Shown here: positions 1 to 8,710 of the stretch, in pieces
Layout of the letters: each line of letters begins with the position of its first letter
Position numbering within the stretch: the first letter of the stretch is position 1
Origin: Rhizobium sullae
GTDB lineage: Bacteria; Pseudomonadota; Alphaproteobacteria; Rhizobiales; Rhizobiaceae
DNA: 64,000 nt
Reading direction: 5' to 3'
Assembly (NCBI RefSeq): GCF_025200715.1
Contig: NZ_CP104144.1
Span: 2,542,001 to 2,606,000 of the forward strand
Program-made: the position numbers and the translations under genes
The notes under the pieces: generated by a model
The model's input: only the letters and a program-made list of their open reading frames with translations
Told to the model about the DNA's origin: nothing
Databases searched by the model: none

Positions 1-1
1 G

Positions 2-922
2 CTGGTCGGTCTTAGTGCATTGGCGATCGGATCCAATATTCTTGCAGCGCTAGCGACCGATTTTTGGCTACTGTTGTTGGGACGGGCCGGGCTAGGCATC
101 GCGCTTAGCGGTTTCTGGGCGCTTTCAGTCGCGGTCGTGGCGAGATTGGTTGGCGCAAATGCGACAGGTCGGGGCATGGCTATTGTCACCCTCGGCGTCT
201 CGCTCGCCACCATAGCTGCGCCATCGATGGGCGCTTTGATCAGCGATTGGCTGGGATGGCGAATCGCCATGGCGATGACCGCCGGACTTGCCGCACTTGC
301 GATGGTGTTGCAGGCGCTCAGCTTGCCAACGCTGCCCGCAAGCACAAGCAACAGCCTCGCCGACGTGTTCCGGCTGACAAGCCGGCGTGGCGTTCAACTG
401 GGAATGCTTGCCATCCTTTTGCTGATGACAGGGCATTTTGCCGGCTCGGTTTATGTGCGTCCCTTCCTGGAACAAGTGACGCGTCTTGAAACCGAATCGA
501 TTGCCTTGGCGCTGCTTGGGTTCGGTATCGCCTCTGTGATCGGTAACGTCGCCGGTGGCCGAATGGCCGACGCAAGTATCCGCCTGGCGCTTGGTGTAAC
601 CGCCACGCTGATGGCGGTTGCGGCGCTCGCCTTGGTGCTTTGGGGTCCTCATACAGGCGTTGCATTCGCCTTCGTTTCACTTTGGGGCTTCGCGTTCGGC
701 ATGGCGCCGGTGGTGCTGCCGACCAATCTGTCCCGCGGAGCACCTGACGCGCTGGAGGCAGCGGGGAGCCTGATGGTCGTCTCTTTTCAGGTCGCCATCA
801 GTATTGGCGCGGTTTTCGGCGGCTATGTCGTCGATCACTACGGCGCTGTCGGCCCCTTGACCCTTACCGCCGTCCTAGCCGCATCGACGGTCGCCTTGGC
901 GCTGCTGCAGCCTCGCAGCTGA
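2..922 (+). CDS. MFS transporter, 5' end outside the window
   Basis: This is the last roughly 306 residues of a major facilitator superfamily exporter. The frame is open from base 2, so the true start lies upstream. The sequence is a run of hydrophobic segments rich in Gly and Ala, with basic and acidic loop residues between them. About nine or ten of the usual twelve helices are present, and the first part of the N-terminal half is missing. The organisation resembles the arabinose/purine-efflux branch of MFS proteins (AraJ or NepI-like). That family assignment is from overall character only, and the substrate cannot be read from sequence. The stop at 920-922 is followed by about 230 bases without a gene before the convergent flavin oxidoreductase. 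Confidence 0.85.
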   Translation: MVGLSALAIGSNILAALATDFWLLLLGRAGLGIALSGFWALSVAVVARLVGANATGRGMAIVTLGVSLATIAAPSMGALISDWLGWRIAMAMTAGLAALAMVLQALSLPTLPASTSNSLADVFRLTSRRGVQLGMLAILLLMTGHFAGSVYVRPFLEQVTRLETESIALALLGFGIASVIGNVAGGRMADASIRLALGVTATLMAVAALALVLWGPHTGVAFAFVSLWGFAFGMAPVVLPTNLSRGAPDALEAAGSLMVVSFQVAISIGAVFGGYVVDHYGAVGPLTLTAVLAASTVALALLQPRS

Positions 923-1152
923 TCTTCGCCTTCCGGGTTGAGCAAGTGCGACCTCTCGTTGACTGGCAAGCGTCCCCGAGAGCTGGACACTCATACAATA
1001 CGTCGCCTTGAAGGCGAATAGAACCAACGACCCTGTTGTTACAATAGGCCTCGTCTCAAATTCCCCTATGCCGACAGTCCGCTTCCGGCGCTGGTGCGAT
1101 GGAAGCGGACTCTACCGGGTCGTCGCGCGGGAATGCTTCGGCTGGACCGATG

Positions 1153-2280
1153 CTATTTAGTCGACTGGACACGATCGGCGTTGTCGAGGTCGGCGAGGGG
1201 CGACAATATCCGGCGGTCGAACTCGGCGAGCGCTGTACCCTGCGCGACGCGATGCGGCCAGTCTGCATGCGTCAGCGCGCCGCGGCCGAGCGTGATCATG
1301 TCAACCTGATGCTCAGAGAGTAGTTCGGTCGCGCGCTCAGGATCATGAAGCGATCCGTTCGCCAGTACCGGCAGGCCGCTATGGTGCTTGGCTAGGCTGG
1401 CGAGGCTGGGGCCGTCGGTGAAGGCTGGGCGCCACGCCTCGAACTCGGTGGTGTGGAGATAGTCGATCGGAAGCCGGCCCAGGAGGCCGTAGATTTCGGC
1501 TGCTTCGTCCTCGCCACGCCATTTGTGGACGAAGTCGTTGACCTTGCCCTGGGAACTCCGCACGCCAACCGTGGAGTCCGGGCCAACCGCAGCGCGAACC
1601 GCCTCGACCGTCTCCAGCGTGATCCGCAGGCGTGCCGCAGCCCCGCCGCCATAGGCGTCCGTGCGAATGTTGACGCCTTCGGTCAGGAACTGGTCGAGCA
1701 GATAGCCATTGGCGCCGTGGATCTCCACGCCGTCGAAACCAGCTTCGCACGCCCGGACCGCGGCCGCAGCAAAACCCGCGATCGCCTCGTCAATTTCGGC
1801 CTTGGTCATCTCGACTGGTAGCGGATACACCCCCGATCCACGATAGAACGCCATTTGATGCCCGACCGGTCGGATCGCCGACGGACCGCGCGTGTCGTCG
1901 CGGAAGCGATTGCCCTGGCCGAGCGCACCGGCGTGCATGAGTTGCGCGACGAAGCGCGCGCCGCCCGCATGGACACGCTCGACGATCGGCTTCCAGGCAT
2001 CGCGCTGTACGTCATCCGACAGGCCGGGCTGGAAGAGATAGCCCTGCGAGAAGACCTGATCGGTGTATAGACCCTCGGTGATGACGAGGCCGAAGCCGCC
2101 CTCGGCAAAGCCGCCATAATAGTCGCTCATACGAGCCGTGGCATGGCCAGCCTCAGTGGCGCTGACCCGGGTCATCGGCGCAACCGCGAGCCGGTTGCGG
2201 ATTTCCAATTGCCCGATCTTCAGCGGATTGAAGAGGCGCGCCGTGTCGGTGCGCTCCCCGGTGGATGCGGACGCGTCCAT
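1153..2280 (-). CDS. Old-yellow-enzyme family NADH:flavin oxidoreductase
   Basis: This is an FMN-dependent ene-reductase or NADH oxidase of the OYE (TIM barrel) family, about 375 residues. The N-terminus carries the typical 'LFNPLKIGQLEIRNRLAVAPM' style entry. The FMN/substrate pocket signature HGANGYLLDQFL lies near residue 190, and 'GVRSSQG' and 'TLGRGALTHADWP' near the C-terminus fit the phosphate-binding end of the barrel. An ATG at 2280 is preferred over the upstream in-frame start at 2298 because it sits 1 base after the ridA stop codon, as expected for translational coupling. It forms a two-gene unit with ridA, divergent from a LysR regulator that probably controls it. The electron acceptor is unknown. 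Confidence 0.9.
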   Translation of the reverse strand: MDASASTGERTDTARLFNPLKIGQLEIRNRLAVAPMTRVSATEAGHATARMSDYYGGFAEGGFGLVITEGLYTDQVFSQGYLFQPGLSDDVQRDAWKPIVERVHAGGARFVAQLMHAGALGQGNRFRDDTRGPSAIRPVGHQMAFYRGSGVYPLPVEMTKAEIDEAIAGFAAAAVRACEAGFDGVEIHGANGYLLDQFLTEGVNIRTDAYGGGAAARLRITLETVEAVRAAVGPDSTVGVRSSQGKVNDFVHKWRGEDEAAEIYGLLGRLPIDYLHTTEFEAWRPAFTDGPSLASLAKHHSGLPVLANGSLHDPERATELLSEHQVDMITLGRGALTHADWPHRVAQGTALAEFDRRILSPLADLDNADRVQSTK

Positions 2281-2281
2281 G

Positions 2282-2683
2282 TCACTTGCCCTCCGCATCG
2301 CGGATCGCGGCGATCGCCTCGATCTCGATCATCACGTCGGGATTGTAGAGCGCCTTGACCTCGGCGATCGTGTCGGCCGGATAGGGTTCGGAGAAGAATT
2401 TCCGGCGCAGCTCGACCACCTCTTGGAAATTGCCCATGTCGGTAACGAAGATCGTCACCTTAATGACGTCCTTGAGGCTCGATCCGCCGGCCTTCAGCGC
2501 GCAACGCAGATTGGCGAACGCCTGTTCGCCCTGCGCGCGGAAACCGCCTTCGACGATCTTTCCGTCCTCGCCCGCGCCAGCCTGACCGGAGATGAAGAGC
2601 AGATTGCCGAACCTGATCCCCTGCGATAGCAGGAAGGGCGCATAATTGTCCGGCGTGGTGAATACACGTTCCAGTTTCATCAT
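2282..2683 (-). CDS. RidA family protein (enamine/imine deaminase-like)
   Basis: This small RidA/YjgF/UK114 family protein has about 134 residues. Members form trimers that hydrolyse reactive enamine/imine intermediates, or act in catabolic pathways on related substrates. The family frame 'GNLLFISGQAG', a conserved run around 'QGEQAFANLRCALKAGGSSLKDVIKVTIFVTD' and the end 'IEIEAIAAI' are all present. A good ribosome site (AAGGAG) precedes two adjacent ATGs at 2683 and 2680; either could be used. The family's conserved arginine (usually in 'PARxxv') is not visible: that position reads 'YPADTIAEVKA'. This suggests one of the diverged RidA subfamilies rather than a housekeeping deaminase. It is co-transcribed with the downstream flavin oxidoreductase. 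Confidence 0.88.
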   Translation of the reverse strand: MMKLERVFTTPDNYAPFLLSQGIRFGNLLFISGQAGAGEDGKIVEGGFRAQGEQAFANLRCALKAGGSSLKDVIKVTIFVTDMGNFQEVVELRRKFFSEPYPADTIAEVKALYNPDVMIEIEAIAAIRDAEGK

Positions 2684-2815
2684 TTTACTCCTTCGCATTT
2701 GGGGCTACGGTGAAGAAAAACTAACCGATACCCAGGTTGATGACTGGAAGATCGTGCGTTAAAGCTCTCACGACAAACTCCAAATCGTCATCCGATAGAT
2801 TAGGTGAATTCATCC

Positions 2816-3709
2816 ATGATCCGACGCCTCCCGCCTTTGTCCGCGCTTCGCGCCTTCGAGGCCGCTGCGCGCCATGGCAGCTTCAAGCGGGCGGCGAGCG
2901 ACCTGGCGGTGACGCCCACGGCGGTCAGCCATCAGATCCGCGCGCTCGAGGAACATGTCGGGATCGCCTTGTTCGAGCGGCGTACCCGGCAGGTCGTGCT
3001 GACCGATGCCGGGGCACAGCTCTATCCTGTGTTGCGGGACGGCTTCGATGCGTTTGCGGAGGTAATCGAGCGCCTCACGCGCCGCCGGAGTCGCGCGCAG
3101 GTGACGATTTCCGCCACAATCGCCTTCACGGCGCGTTGGCTCGTCCCGCGCGTGACCGCTTTCCGCGCGCTGCATCCGAATATCGACCTGCAACTTCAGG
3201 CGTCCGACGAAGTGGTCAATCTCGACTCCGCCGGGGTCGATATCGCGATCCGCTATGGTACAGGCCCTTATCCGAGCTTTTCCGTCACGCCCCTGTTCGC
3301 GGATCGCTTTGCGCCGGTCTTCAACCCGATGCTGAAGGTCGCGAGCGTTGCCGATTTCCTTCAGTGGCCGCTGATCGACTTCCAATGGCGGCGGCGGCAT
3401 CCCGACAATCCGACATGGTCGCGCTGGTTCGCCGAAGCTGGGTTGCCGGAACCCAGGGAGCCCGCCCAACTCCGATTCTCCGATGAGAGCCATGCGATCC
3501 AGGCGGCGGTCGCCGGGCAAGGCATCGCGCTGGCCAGCCTGGCGCTGGTGAAGGATGAACTCGCGGCTGGCCAACTGGTGCAACCGTTCGGCCCATTGAT
3601 CGCCGGCTTCCGTCATCACGTTCTGACACGGCCAGGTGAGTCAGCACCCGAGATTGCTGCCACCGTGCAGTGGCTACAGGCCGAAGCCGCAGTTGCCCTC
3701 TACCCGTGA
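2816..3709 (+). CDS. LysR-type transcriptional regulator, GcvA-like
   Basis: This LysR-family regulator of 297 residues belongs to the GcvA-like group, recognisable from 'RRLPPLSALRAFEAAARHGSF' at the N-terminus. The winged HTH spans about residues 18-62, with 'AASDLAVTPTAVSHQIRALEEH' as recognition helix. The rest is the periplasmic-binding-like effector domain. The ATG at 2816 is preferred to an in-frame GTG at 2804 because the family usually begins just before 'RRLPPL'. It is transcribed away from the ridA/OYE pair across a 130-base intergenic region, the standard arrangement for a LysR protein and its target. The inducer is unknown. Confidence 0.9.
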   Translation: MIRRLPPLSALRAFEAAARHGSFKRAASDLAVTPTAVSHQIRALEEHVGIALFERRTRQVVLTDAGAQLYPVLRDGFDAFAEVIERLTRRRSRAQVTISATIAFTARWLVPRVTAFRALHPNIDLQLQASDEVVNLDSAGVDIAIRYGTGPYPSFSVTPLFADRFAPVFNPMLKVASVADFLQWPLIDFQWRRRHPDNPTWSRWFAEAGLPEPREPAQLRFSDESHAIQAAVAGQGIALASLALVKDELAAGQLVQPFGPLIAGFRHHVLTRPGESAPEIAATVQWLQAEAAVALYP

Positions 3710-3919
3710 AGCTGAACGAATGGCCGCTTCTGGGTGCAGGACACCAGTGCTGACATCGGAAGCTGACGGGCTGCTTCGAGGCAGCTAAAGAGCAGACCTT
3801 CAGGCACCCTGCGTGCATCATCTTGAAAGTAAGCCGTTGCTGTCGTCGGTTTCCGGCACGACGGCTTTTCGGAATAGCAGCAACGGACAGCGCCGCACCT
3901 GCAACCGCAGGAATAGGAC

Positions 3920-4420
3920 TCAGCCTTCACGCCCCCTCACCGCCCATGAGGTGGTATCGTGATCGGGGTGCTGGTTGTTGCTCTCCTTGATCGCCGCGGC
4001 CCAGTCGGCGCCGTTGCTTTCGGTCGCACCGGTATTTTCTATGCCCGTGATCGTCTCGAACCATGCCACCATGTTCTCGGTGCAGGTATTGGCAAGCGGC
4101 GAGAAGGCGTGCGGATCGTCAAGCGAGCCGATCATCAGGTTGGTGCGACCGTTTTCGAGGTGGTGGAAGAACAATGGCGTGCCGCAATTGGCGCAGAAGC
4201 CTCGCTCGACAAGCTCCGAGCTCTTCCAGACGCTCGGCTTGCCGCGTGTCCAGGTGAGCGCATCATCGGGCGCAGCGACGAGCGCGGCAAAGATGTTGCC
4301 CGAGGCTTTCTGGCACATGCGGCAATGGCAGAGATGCGAATTGTCGAGCATAGCGCTTGCGTGGTAGCGGACCGTACCGCACTGGCAGCCGCCGCTCACT
4401 TCCATCTCGATGCGTTTCAT
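3920..4420 (-). CDS. GFA-family zinc protein (Mss4-like)
   Basis: This protein of 166 residues belongs to the GFA (glutathione-dependent formaldehyde-activating enzyme/CENP-V) family. Zinc-binding cysteines are visible as 'GGCQCGTVRY' near residue 11, 'CHCRMCQKASG' near residue 31 and 'FCANCGTPL' near residue 75. This is the full set for the Mss4-like beta fold. The start ATG at 4420 has a strong ribosome site (GAAGGAGGAG). The last 30 residues after 'GADWAAAI' are low in structure and look like an extension. It stands alone with no clear operon partner. The family name implies glutathione adducts, but most members have no demonstrated activity, so no substrate is assigned. Confidence 0.85.
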   Translation of the reverse strand: MKRIEMEVSGGCQCGTVRYHASAMLDNSHLCHCRMCQKASGNIFAALVAAPDDALTWTRGKPSVWKSSELVERGFCANCGTPLFFHHLENGRTNLMIGSLDDPHAFSPLANTCTENMVAWFETITGIENTGATESNGADWAAAIKESNNQHPDHDTTSWAVRGREG

Positions 4421-4619
4421 TCTTTCTCCTCCTTCAAGAGGCGGGTTTGGGCTTAATCTCTTTTAGGTTTTCGTCTTTTGATCGTCCAGCCTCCCCAGAG
4501 CGGATCCGATTCTGGTGTTAGTGGGCGTAGTTTGCCAGCCCAAAAGAATGGACCCGATCACGCCTTCACCAGAAGAATCCAGGTATGTTAGCGCGCCGCG
4601 GACTGAACACCGGCCTGTT

Positions 4620-5504
4620 CTATTCCACAACCGCGTCCCTCAGCCAATTGCGAAAGAATCGGAAACTGTCGGATCGAAGTTTCGGATCGGCGAACATGAA
4701 GAAATAGTGCTCATGCACCATGTCTTTCTCAAACAGCGCAACGAGTTGACCATCCGCCAGTTCCTGCTTGACCAGCTTCTGGCGAACAATCGCAATGCCA
4801 AGTCCTTCGATTGCGGCCGTCAGTTCCAGGCCGGAGCTTTCGAGATCGATGAAGCGCGTGCTGGAAAAAATTCTTGGAGCGCGCTGCCCCAGCCAACGCT
4901 CCCAGTTGCGGGTGAATTCCGCGGAACGAAGCAAAGTATGCCGTTCCAGATCGTCGGGTGTATCGAGGGGTGGCGCGCGGCGAAGATAGGCAGGGCTGCA
5001 GACCGGTGTGAGGTCAGCGTCGCCCAATATCTCGCACACGAATCCCTTTTTGCTGATTGCCTCGCCCACATGGATTGCACCGTCCACCCCCTCGACATCA
5101 TGCCCGCCCGTGACGAATTTTACGACGATGTCGGGACGGCGCGCATAAAGCGTTCCAAGCACCGGCATGATACATTTCTGCAGAAAGACGCGCGGGCTAC
5201 CGATGACGAGCGGTCGCCGTTCGACGCCGACTGATAGGTCGCTCGTCACCGCGCGTATCTGGCCGAGTGAAACATGGATCTTGTCCCAGTAGACTTCGCC
5301 GACCGGCGTGAATGTGATCCTTCGATGCGACCGCTCGAAGAGATCGCAACCGAGGAATAATTCAAGATTCTGGATCTGCCGGCTAACTGCGCCGGGTGTC
5401 AGACAGAGTTCGTCGGCCGCCTTGGCAATACTCATGTGCCGCCCCACCGATTCGAACACCGGAAGCGAGGTCATGGGTGGCAGGTCCCTACGCCTTGTTT
5501 GCAT
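4620..5504 (-). CDS. LysR-type regulator of the adjacent dpp-type operon
   Basis: This LysR-family regulator has 294 residues. The DNA-binding domain runs over about residues 10-65 ('SIAKAADELCLTPGAVSRQIQNLE' is the recognition region, then 'CDLFERSHRRITFTPVG'). The effector domain follows. The ATG at 5504 is chosen because GGGAGGA lies nine bases upstream. The start available at 5555 would run through the operator. The gene is divergent from the dipeptide-type ABC operon starting at 5632. An inverted repeat with LysR spacing (5540-5556) sits between them, so this protein is the likely activator and its own repressor. Confidence 0.9.
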   Translation of the reverse strand: MQTRRRDLPPMTSLPVFESVGRHMSIAKAADELCLTPGAVSRQIQNLELFLGCDLFERSHRRITFTPVGEVYWDKIHVSLGQIRAVTSDLSVGVERRPLVIGSPRVFLQKCIMPVLGTLYARRPDIVVKFVTGGHDVEGVDGAIHVGEAISKKGFVCEILGDADLTPVCSPAYLRRAPPLDTPDDLERHTLLRSAEFTRNWERWLGQRAPRIFSSTRFIDLESSGLELTAAIEGLGIAIVRQKLVKQELADGQLVALFEKDMVHEHYFFMFADPKLRSDSFRFFRNWLRDAVVE

Positions 5505-5539
5505 TTGTGTTTTCCTCCCGCCGCCATCTCTATCGTTCA

Positions 5540-5556
5540 ATTGAGAAAAACTCAAT
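5540..5556. promoter_or_regulatory. Inverted repeat ATTGAG-N5-CTCAAT, likely LysR operator
   Basis: The 17-base palindrome ATTGAGAAAAACTCAAT has 6-base arms and an A-rich centre. It fits the T-N11-A pattern bound by LysR proteins (T at 5542, A at 5554). It lies 36 bases upstream of the lysR start and about 75 bases upstream of the SBP start. A second, weaker dyad (GAG...CTC) follows at 5558-5582, which would suit the usual two-site LysR footprint. Confidence 0.6.
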
Positions 5557-5631
5557 CGAGTCCAGAAAAATTCGATTTCTCACCAGACAGTGCGGCGATA
5601 CGGTCCCACAGAATAAATGGGAGGAGGACCT

Positions 5632-7239
5632 ATGAAAAACTTGTCACTGGCATCTTTTGGCTTGGCGCTCGCAGCCGCGACATCGCTTGTGCCGCTTCCG
5701 GCAGCGGCTGAACAATTGCGCGTGGGTCTCGCCGCGCTCGCCACCTCGGTCGATCCGCATTTCCACCGCGCCGGCTACAATTTCGATCTTCGCGAGAACA
5801 TCTCGGACGCGCTCGTCTACACCAATGGCGTCAACGGCAACGTCGAACCGCGCCTTGCGAAATCATGGGAGATCCAAGGTGATACCAAGTGGGTCATCAC
5901 GCTCGAGCCGAAGGCGAAGTTCGACGACGGCAATGCGCTCGGAGCCGACGACGTGATCTATTCGATCTGCCGGGTGCGCAATGTGCCCAATAGCCCCGGC
6001 CTCTTCAGCAGCTTCATCGCCACGATCGCCGATATCAAGGATGCCGGCGATGGCAAGATCGAGATAGACACCAAGAAACCCGATCCGAACCTGCTGCGCA
6101 GCTTGAGTAATATCGGCATCGTCCAGAACTCGACCGGCCGCACGCTGGCCTATGACGGCAAGACCTGCGGTAACGACAACTGGTTAGAGACAGCCGGCTT
6201 CAACAGCGGCAAGGTATCGCCCGGCATCGGGCACTACCGCGTCAAGAAGTTCGCGCCCGACGTTGAGATCGAATTAGAGCGCAACGAACAGTATTACGGC
6301 ACGCCGGCCGCCTACGATTCGGTGCTGGTCAAATCCCTGCCGGACAACAGCGCCCGCATCGCCGCCCTGCTCGGCGGTTCGGTGGATGTCATCAACGCCG
6401 TGCCAATCAACAGCATCGACAGCATCCAGTCCTCGGGCAAGTACCACCTGTCGTCCATTCCCTCCACGCTGCTGATCTTCCTGCTGCCCGACCAGGGTCA
6501 GGAAGAGACGCCGAAGGTTTCTGGTACCGACGGAAAGAACCCCTTCCTTGACCCGCGCGTCCGCAAGGCGCTCAACCTCGCCATCAACCGCGAGCAGATC
6601 GCCGAAACCGTGATGGGCGGCATGGCTCAACCGGCAAGCCAGATCATCGTGGACGGTGTCTTCGGCCATAATCCCGGTCTGCAGCCTTATCGCTACGATC
6701 CGCAGGAGGCCAAGCGCCTGCTGGCCGACGCGGGCTATCCGAACGGTTTCTCGATGACGCTGAACGCCCCCAGCGACCGCTACGTCAATGGCGCGCAAGT
6801 CGCTCAGGCGGTGACCGCCATGCTCTCGCAGATCGGGCTGAACGTGACGCTCGAGACCTTCCCGTTCAGTATCTACTTCACCAAGGCGAGCGCCTACGAG
6901 TTCAGCCTCTATCTGGCCGGTGCCGCCGCCGACACGGGCGAAGGCCTGAGCCAGATGATCAATCTCGCCGGCACCCGAAATCCCGACCGCGGCTGGGGCG
7001 GCGCAAACCGTGGGCGTTATTCCAGCAAGGTCACCGACAAGGCGCTTGAAGACGCACAGTCGACGCTGGACGACGCAAGGCGGGAAGAACTGATCCTTGC
7101 GGCGGTGGCCGAAGTCTACGAGGACGACGGCTATGTGCCGCTCTACCACGAGTTCGGCGTCTGGGGCGTACGCAATGGCGTGCATTACGACCCCAACGCC
7201 AACCTGACCAACATCTTCTACACCGCGCGCCCCGAATAA
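5632..7239 (+). CDS. Dipeptide/oligopeptide-type ABC substrate-binding protein
   Basis: This periplasmic solute-binding protein of 535 residues belongs to family 5 (SBP_bac_5, DppA/OppA/NikA type). A signal peptide covers about residues 1-26 and ends 'PLPAAAEQL', a Sec type I site. Family markers include the early 'TSVDPHFHRAGYNF', 'NISDALVYTNGVNGNVEPRLAKSW' and 'GADDVIYSI', and later 'PFLDPRVRKALNLAINREQI'. The start at 5632 has a GGGAGGAGGA ribosome site. It heads an operon with a lyase, two permeases and two ATPases. A strong hairpin follows the gene at 7249-7278, which would favour higher expression of this protein than of the membrane components. The ligand is unknown and need not be a peptide. 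Confidence 0.92.
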   Translation: MKNLSLASFGLALAAATSLVPLPAAAEQLRVGLAALATSVDPHFHRAGYNFDLRENISDALVYTNGVNGNVEPRLAKSWEIQGDTKWVITLEPKAKFDDGNALGADDVIYSICRVRNVPNSPGLFSSFIATIADIKDAGDGKIEIDTKKPDPNLLRSLSNIGIVQNSTGRTLAYDGKTCGNDNWLETAGFNSGKVSPGIGHYRVKKFAPDVEIELERNEQYYGTPAAYDSVLVKSLPDNSARIAALLGGSVDVINAVPINSIDSIQSSGKYHLSSIPSTLLIFLLPDQGQEETPKVSGTDGKNPFLDPRVRKALNLAINREQIAETVMGGMAQPASQIIVDGVFGHNPGLQPYRYDPQEAKRLLADAGYPNGFSMTLNAPSDRYVNGAQVAQAVTAMLSQIGLNVTLETFPFSIYFTKASAYEFSLYLAGAAADTGEGLSQMINLAGTRNPDRGWGGANRGRYSSKVTDKALEDAQSTLDDARREELILAAVAEVYEDDGYVPLYHEFGVWGVRNGVHYDPNANLTNIFYTARPE

Positions 7240-7248
7240 GACGATACC

Positions 7249-7278
7249 GGCAAGGCTGGCGGGCACGCCGGCCTTGCC
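7249..7278 (+). terminator. Intercistronic hairpin after the SBP gene
   Basis: GGCAAGGC at 7249-7256 pairs with GCCTTGCC at 7271-7278, and an inner GGCG/CGCC extends the stem across one mismatch, leaving a GGCA loop. It lacks a real U run, so it is more likely an mRNA-stabilising or attenuating element than a full terminator. Confidence 0.6.
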
Positions 7279-7306
7279 TTCTCATTCATGAAAGTGCGAA
7301 AGCCAG

Positions 7307-8710
7307 ATGGGTACAGAATTCAACGACGCCCTCACGTCACAATACGACTACCGGGGACTGCGGGACGCTTTTGCTCCGCCGGCCATGTACCAGGCCTTCC
7401 TGGATGTCGAAAAGGCTGTAGCGCTCGCTCAGGGAGAGCTCGGCATGATCCCGATCGCCTCGGCGGAGGTGGTCGCTGAACATTGCCGTTACGAGTATCT
7501 GGACATGGACCGGCTGGACACGTCGTACCGGACGACCCGTCACCCTCTCATGCCGCTGATCAACGAGCTCGTCCGGCTCTGCGGCCCACAGCACGGTGGC
7601 TATGTCCACTGGGGCATCACCACGCAGAACGTCATCCAGACCGGACTGCTGCTGCTCGCCAAGCGTGCCCAGGCGGTGCTGGACGGGCTGCTCGCCGACA
7701 TCCTGCGCCATCTTGGCCGCCATGCCCGCACCCACGCGAAAACCGTCATGGCGGGGCGCACCCATTACCGTCATGCGGTGCCGATCACCTTCGGCTTCAA
7801 GGTCGCGGTATGGATCGACGAATTCCTTCAGGCCTCGGACAGGCTTCGGGAAGCCGAAAAGCGGGCCTTCGTCGTCATAACCGGTGGCGCAGTTGGCTGT
7901 TTCTCGGCTCTGGGCAGGCAGGGCCCGGCCTTCCAGTCACGCGTGGCAGCACTTCTCGGCATGGGCGAAATGGCCATTCCCTCGCGGGCGATCCGCACGC
8001 ATATGTGCGAATATGTCAATGCGCTGAGCCTGACGGCTTCCATCTGCCACAAGATCGCCGAAGAGGTCTACCAGAGTTCCTCCGAGGAGTACGGGGAACT
8101 GCACGAAGGTCGTATCGAAGGCACCATCGGCTCCTCCACCATGCCGCAGAAGATCAACCCGATCCTCTGCTACGGCATCATCGCCAACAGCAACAAGCTC
8201 TATTCCTGCGCCGGCATGCTGATGGCGACCGCCCATCGCCCGTTCGAATCCGACGGCAGCGCCAACCAGATGTTCGAGGACGGATTGGCAGAGGTGATCA
8301 GCGCCATTTCCGAAATCCTCGTGCGGACCGAGCTACTGGCGCGCGACCTCTATGTTAGTACGGAGCGGATGCGGACCAATCTGGACCTGTCGCACGGGGC
8401 GATCTTCGGCGAGTTCGCCATGATGCGGCTTGGCGAGACCCTCGGCAAACACAGGGGCCATGAGTTGGTCCACGATGCCGCCATGGCCGCAGCAGCCGGC
8501 AAGGCGCCCTTCCTGGACGAACTGGCACAACTCCCGGGCGGCCAGGCACTGCGCACTGAGATCGAGAACCGGCTTGAGACCGGCAGTACGGGCGGCATAT
8601 GCGCCGAATATGCGTTGCATTTCGGATCGCTGGTCCAGGATCTTGCGGCGGGGGCGATGCCGACCGTCGAACAGCGCAACATCAACGCCTATCTGAAGGC
8701 TGCCCGCTGA
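7307..8710 (+). CDS. Aspartase/fumarase-superfamily lyase (PcaB/adenylosuccinate-lyase-like)
   Basis: This lyase or cycloisomerase of the fumarase/aspartase/argininosuccinate lyase superfamily has 467 residues. The superfamily signature GSSTMPQKINP occurs near residue 275 and contains the mobile-loop serine that acts as base. 'HWGITTQNVIQTGLLL' near residue 100 and 'GRTHYRHAVPITFG' near residue 150 are the other two active-site segments. Overall it is closest in pattern to 3-carboxy-cis,cis-muconate cycloisomerase and adenylosuccinate lyase. It lies inside a dipeptide-type ABC operon and its stop overlaps the next start (TGATG). It therefore probably cleaves the imported compound, for example an N-succinyl or other C-N lyase substrate. 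The particular reaction is inferred, not shown. Confidence 0.88.
   Translation: MGTEFNDALTSQYDYRGLRDAFAPPAMYQAFLDVEKAVALAQGELGMIPIASAEVVAEHCRYEYLDMDRLDTSYRTTRHPLMPLINELVRLCGPQHGGYVHWGITTQNVIQTGLLLLAKRAQAVLDGLLADILRHLGRHARTHAKTVMAGRTHYRHAVPITFGFKVAVWIDEFLQASDRLREAEKRAFVVITGGAVGCFSALGRQGPAFQSRVAALLGMGEMAIPSRAIRTHMCEYVNALSLTASICHKIAEEVYQSSSEEYGELHEGRIEGTIGSSTMPQKINPILCYGIIANSNKLYSCAGMLMATAHRPFESDGSANQMFEDGLAEVISAISEILVRTELLARDLYVSTERMRTNLDLSHGAIFGEFAMMRLGETLGKHRGHELVHDAAMAAAAGKAPFLDELAQLPGGQALRTEIENRLETGSTGGICAEYALHFGSLVQDLAAGAMPTVEQRNINAYLKAAR

Noticed and set aside
3700..3930. Short minus-strand frame with several cysteines (CGCRCG)
   Set aside because: It looked like a second zinc protein next to the GFA gene, but it has no spacing of a known motif, no ribosome site and overlaps the LysR end.
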